Shown here: in pieces, positions 61,869-64,000 of the stretch
How positions within the stretch are numbered: position 1 is the first letter of the stretch
How the letters are laid out: each line of letters opens with the position of its first letter
DNA from: Microbulbifer agarilyticus
GTDB lineage: Bacteria > Pseudomonadota > Gammaproteobacteria > Pseudomonadales > Cellvibrionaceae
Direction of reading: 5' to 3'
DNA: 64,000 bases
NCBI RefSeq assembly: GCF_019800665.1
Contig: NZ_JAHVKO010000004.1
Span: 496,001 to 560,000, forward strand
Translations under genes and position numbers: made by a program
Notes under the pieces: model-generated
The model's database searches: none
What the model saw: the letters and a program-made list of their open reading frames with translations, nothing else
What the model was told of the DNA's origin: nothing

Positions 61869-62552
61869 TTAGGTTTGCAGCGCTTTGCGCGCACCGGTTT
61901 TGAATTTCTCCTGCTCTTTTTCATCGTCGAGCAGGTTGCCGAGGCTGAACGGCACTGCAATGCCTTTTTGCATACCCGGTTGTTCGTACATGGCGCTGAG
62001 CCAGCGATTGAGATGCTCGAGGCCTTCTACCGATACACCGGACCATTTGTGGGTGCGCACCCAGCACCAGTTGGCAATGTCGGCAATGGAGTAGTCGTCG
62101 GCGAGCCATTCGCGCTCCGCCAGCCGCGTGTCCAACACTTCGAACAGGCGTCGGCATTCATTGTGGTAGCGGTCGATTGCCGGCTGCAGTTTCTCCGGGA
62201 AATAACGGTAGAACACATTGGCCTGGCCCATCATCGGGCCGACGCCGCCCATCTGGAACATCAGCCATTGCATGACCGTGGTGCGGCCTTTGCTGTCGGT
62301 GGGCAGCAGCTTGCCGGCCTTTTCCGCCAGATAGACCATGATGGCGCCGGACTCGAATACCGCGAAGTTGTCCTGCGCGCGGTCAACGATGACCGGGATG
62401 CGACCATTCGGGTTCATGGCCAGAAATTCCGGTTTTTTCTGCTCGCCTTCAACGATATTTACAAAGTGTGATTCGTAGGGAATCTCCAGCGCTTCCAGCG
62501 TGCAGGATGCCTTGTGTCCGTTGGGTGTTGGGGCTGTGTAGAGATCGATCAT
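61869..62552 (-). CDS. Glutathione S-transferase, Nu-class (YfcG/YghU-like)
   Basis: 227 aa. [32 protein letters not shown] (Thr-Pro-Asn active-site motif of YfcG-type), [26 protein letters not shown] and [18 protein letters not shown] are typical. Members have disulfide-bond reductase and peroxidase activity with glutathione. 14 bases upstream of the next GST gene, same run. Confidence 0.95.
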   Translation of the reverse strand: MIDLYTAPTPNGHKASCTLEALEIPYESHFVNIVEGEQKKPEFLAMNPNGRIPVIVDRAQDNFAVFESGAIMVYLAEKAGKLLPTDSKGRTTVMQWLMFQMGGVGPMMGQANVFYRYFPEKLQPAIDRYHNECRRLFEVLDTRLAEREWLADDYSIADIANWCWVRTHKWSGVSVEGLEHLNRWLSAMYEQPGMQKGIAVPFSLGNLLDDEKEQEKFKTGARKALQT

Positions 62553-62603
62553 GCGCGTTAACTTTCCTGTTAATTATTATTGCCGCGTCAAAATGCGGCT
62601 GGT

Positions 62604-63719
62604 TCAGGCCGCAGTGACCCGGTCGAGTTTGTGTGGCAGGTCGTCCCGGCCAACTTCAATCAGGTGATCCGCCAGCGCGCCGCAGTTGCCACTTTGCCAA
62701 AGTTCGAAGAAATCGTCGGCGAGGCGACGGTTCATATCGGCCACGGTATTCCAGTACTTGCGCAGTTCGTTCTCGGTCAGGCGGCGGAAGTCGTCGCGGT
62801 CGGGAATTTTTCCGTAGGGCAGGCTGGCGACGAAGGCTGGTGATGGCGCCACAAGCAAGGTGTTTTCCATCGCACCGCCGCGCACCCAGCGCCAGCTGAG
62901 GGACTTATCAAACCAGCCCGGCACCATATACGGGAAAAAATGCGGGTACAGGGCCAGGCCCTGTGGGTGCCGGAAGGCGAGGTCGAAGTGGTAGTCGGTA
63001 ATACCGCCGTCGCGGTAGTTGCCCGCCGGTGCGCCGTGGGGATTCTGCACTCCCGCCATGACCAGCGGAATCGCACCGCTTGCCAGTACCGCATCGGATA
63101 CATTGTGCTCGGACAGCCGGGTGTTGACGGTGCGCAGGTTGTCGAACTGCACCGACGGGGATTCGCCGGCGTGGAAGACCACCCGGTCCCAGAAGGCGCG
63201 CAATGTGCGCCGCGACACTGCATTGGCCATGGCCGATGCCATCAACACTGGCGCCAGTACCGCGCGGTTTTCGCTGGCCAGCGGGCCGCGTCCGCGCACG
63301 GTCACGAAATGGCTCTGCCAGATGGGGTTATTGGCTACCTGCTGGGCGCCGGTCGGGCCCAGGGCCGCGAGCACCATCTGTTCGCCGACCGCGGTAATTT
63401 CCGCAGGAGTAGGCTTGTCCGATTCATACTGCTGGTTGATGTAGGCATCTTCGAGCCGGCCAATAGCCGCGGGGGCATCCTCCAGCGCGTAACACATATT
63501 GCGGAAGCTGCCGATGGAGGAGCCCACACTGGTGATTGGCGTGTTGCGGCCGGCAAAAAACTCGCCTGCCAGCAGCCGGTCGAGGTGGCTGATCGCCAGC
63601 CACTTGGGGCCACCGGAGGCGCCGATCAGGGTGGAGAACTGCTGCTGGTGCAGCCCCTCCTCGCGGATGCGCCGGGCAGCGCCGGCGCCGGCCAGCAGTA
63701 CGCAGGAATAGCGTTTCAT
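62604..63719 (-). CDS. Patatin-like phospholipase
   Basis: 371 aa from ATG 63719. Ser-Asp dyad: nucleophile S35 in IGASGGPKW and Asp in YRDGGITDYH (about residue 231). It lacks the usual glycine-rich GGGxRG start but has LLAGAGAARRIREEG in its place. The C-terminal third (RLTENELRKYWNTVADMNRRLADDFFELW) is helical. Likely an intracellular lipid acyl hydrolase. Only seven bases separate it from the DUF2855 gene upstream. Confidence 0.87.
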   Translation of the reverse strand: MKRYSCVLLAGAGAARRIREEGLHQQQFSTLIGASGGPKWLAISHLDRLLAGEFFAGRNTPITSVGSSIGSFRNMCYALEDAPAAIGRLEDAYINQQYESDKPTPAEITAVGEQMVLAALGPTGAQQVANNPIWQSHFVTVRGRGPLASENRAVLAPVLMASAMANAVSRRTLRAFWDRVVFHAGESPSVQFDNLRTVNTRLSEHNVSDAVLASGAIPLVMAGVQNPHGAPAGNYRDGGITDYHFDLAFRHPQGLALYPHFFPYMVPGWFDKSLSWRWVRGGAMENTLLVAPSPAFVASLPYGKIPDRDDFRRLTENELRKYWNTVADMNRRLADDFFELWQSGNCGALADHLIEVGRDDLPHKLDRVTAA

Positions 63720-63725
63720 AAGCAA

Positions 63726-64000
63726 TCAGTCGAGTAGGGAAACCATCAGCCCGCGGCTGGCGCCGACCTGGTTGTCCAGCAGTTGCTGCCACGCGTTGTC
63801 CAGGGCCTCGGGCCCGTGCAGCCACTCGACCTTGAGGTTGCCGCTGGTGGCCATGGCGATCTCGGCGCTGGCCATCATGGCTTTTTGCCATATCGCACCG
63901 GGCCCCCACTCCTTATCGCGTTTGGCGATCTGGCCGGGGGCAAAGAAGAAGGTGGGTTTGGCCCCGGGCAGATCGCCGGCGGCACCGCCACCTTCCCAGT
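63726..64000 (-). CDS. DUF2855 family protein, C-terminal part (cut by window edge)
   Basis: The last 90 codons are present, ending with TGA at 63728-63726. KPTFFFAPGQIAKRDKEWGPGAIWQKAMMA and EWLHGPEALDNAWQQLLDNQ ... RGLMVSLLD fit the C-terminus of DUF2855 proteins, a group related to MDR reductases of unknown substrate that often sit in lipid-catabolic clusters. First known gene of the module C minus-strand run; its start lies outside the window. Confidence 0.75.
   Translation of the reverse strand, partial: WEGGGAAGDLPGAKPTFFFAPGQIAKRDKEWGPGAIWQKAMMASAEIAMATSGNLKVEWLHGPEALDNAWQQLLDNQVGASRGLMVSLLD

Overview
The window looks like the chromosome of a GC-rich, probably marine gammaproteobacterium. 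A mutY-yggX pair followed by tRNA-Phe(GAA), fadH, a TonB receptor with FecI/FecR-type signalling and many secreted or lipid-catabolic enzymes suggest a Cellvibrionales-type organism (Microbulbifer-like). This placement is inferred from gene content and style only; there is no rRNA marker.

Layout. 1-7009: a cut-off secreted protein gene points left. Opposite it runs a tightly packed six-gene envelope operon: a diheme HzsA-like propeller lipoprotein, an SH3/beta-barrel protein, a second barrel, a TlpA-like thioredoxin, a DUF4266 lipoprotein and a DUF3570 outer-membrane protein. 7236-11779: a TonB-dependent receptor with STN domain, an ECF sigma factor and a FecR-like anti-sigma factor. 11830-15114: a TetR regulator divergent from an NTF2-like protein and a FadH-type dienoyl-CoA reductase, with twin palindromic operators between them. 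15211-22971: a repeat-rich lipoprotein, a four-gene efflux operon (AI-2E family protein, NodT, HlyD, DUF2955) with overlapping start and stop codons, and a DUF1810 protein.

23032-25449: a strikingly AT-rich stretch between a 3' fragment of tRNA-Pro(UGG) and the intact tRNA-Phe gene. It holds only two overlapping genes, a HIT protein and a DUF3883 PD-(D/E)XK nuclease-like protein. It reads as a small mobile or defence-type cassette. 25560-35514: yggX, mutY, a membrane-anchored unknown, a metallo-beta-lactamase-fold hydrolase, a large GST-like protein, acyl-CoA dehydrogenase, acyl-CoA ligase and a two-domain HCCA-isomerase/DsbA-like protein. 35751-38809: a secreted protein plus a metzincin-like protease-propeller protein.

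39051-64000: a 25-kb catabolic region built from three modules, each pairing a large (350-410 aa) GST-like protein with a sulfatase and several reductases. Module A (39051-48865) has an Old Yellow Enzyme, two SDRs, a formylglycine sulfatase, a double-anchored membrane protein, an MDR reductase, a haloalkane dehalogenase-like hydrolase, a GST-like protein and a DUF1254 protein around one divergent promoter region. Module B (49016-54618) is less GC-rich: GST-like, saccharopine-dehydrogenase-like reductase, a second formylglycine sulfatase and a propeller protein. It sits between two copies of a nitroreductase 3' end, one of them a pseudogene fragment. Module C (54684 to the right edge) has a nitroreductase, a paralogue of the membrane protein, Fe-alcohol dehydrogenase, SdsA-type alkylsulfatase, SRPBCC protein, GST-like protein, two ordinary GSTs, a patatin-like phospholipase and a DUF2855 protein cut by the window edge. 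Together these would suit desulfation, dehalogenation and reduction of hydrophobic, possibly sulfated or halogenated, marine compounds. The substrate is not identifiable from sequence.
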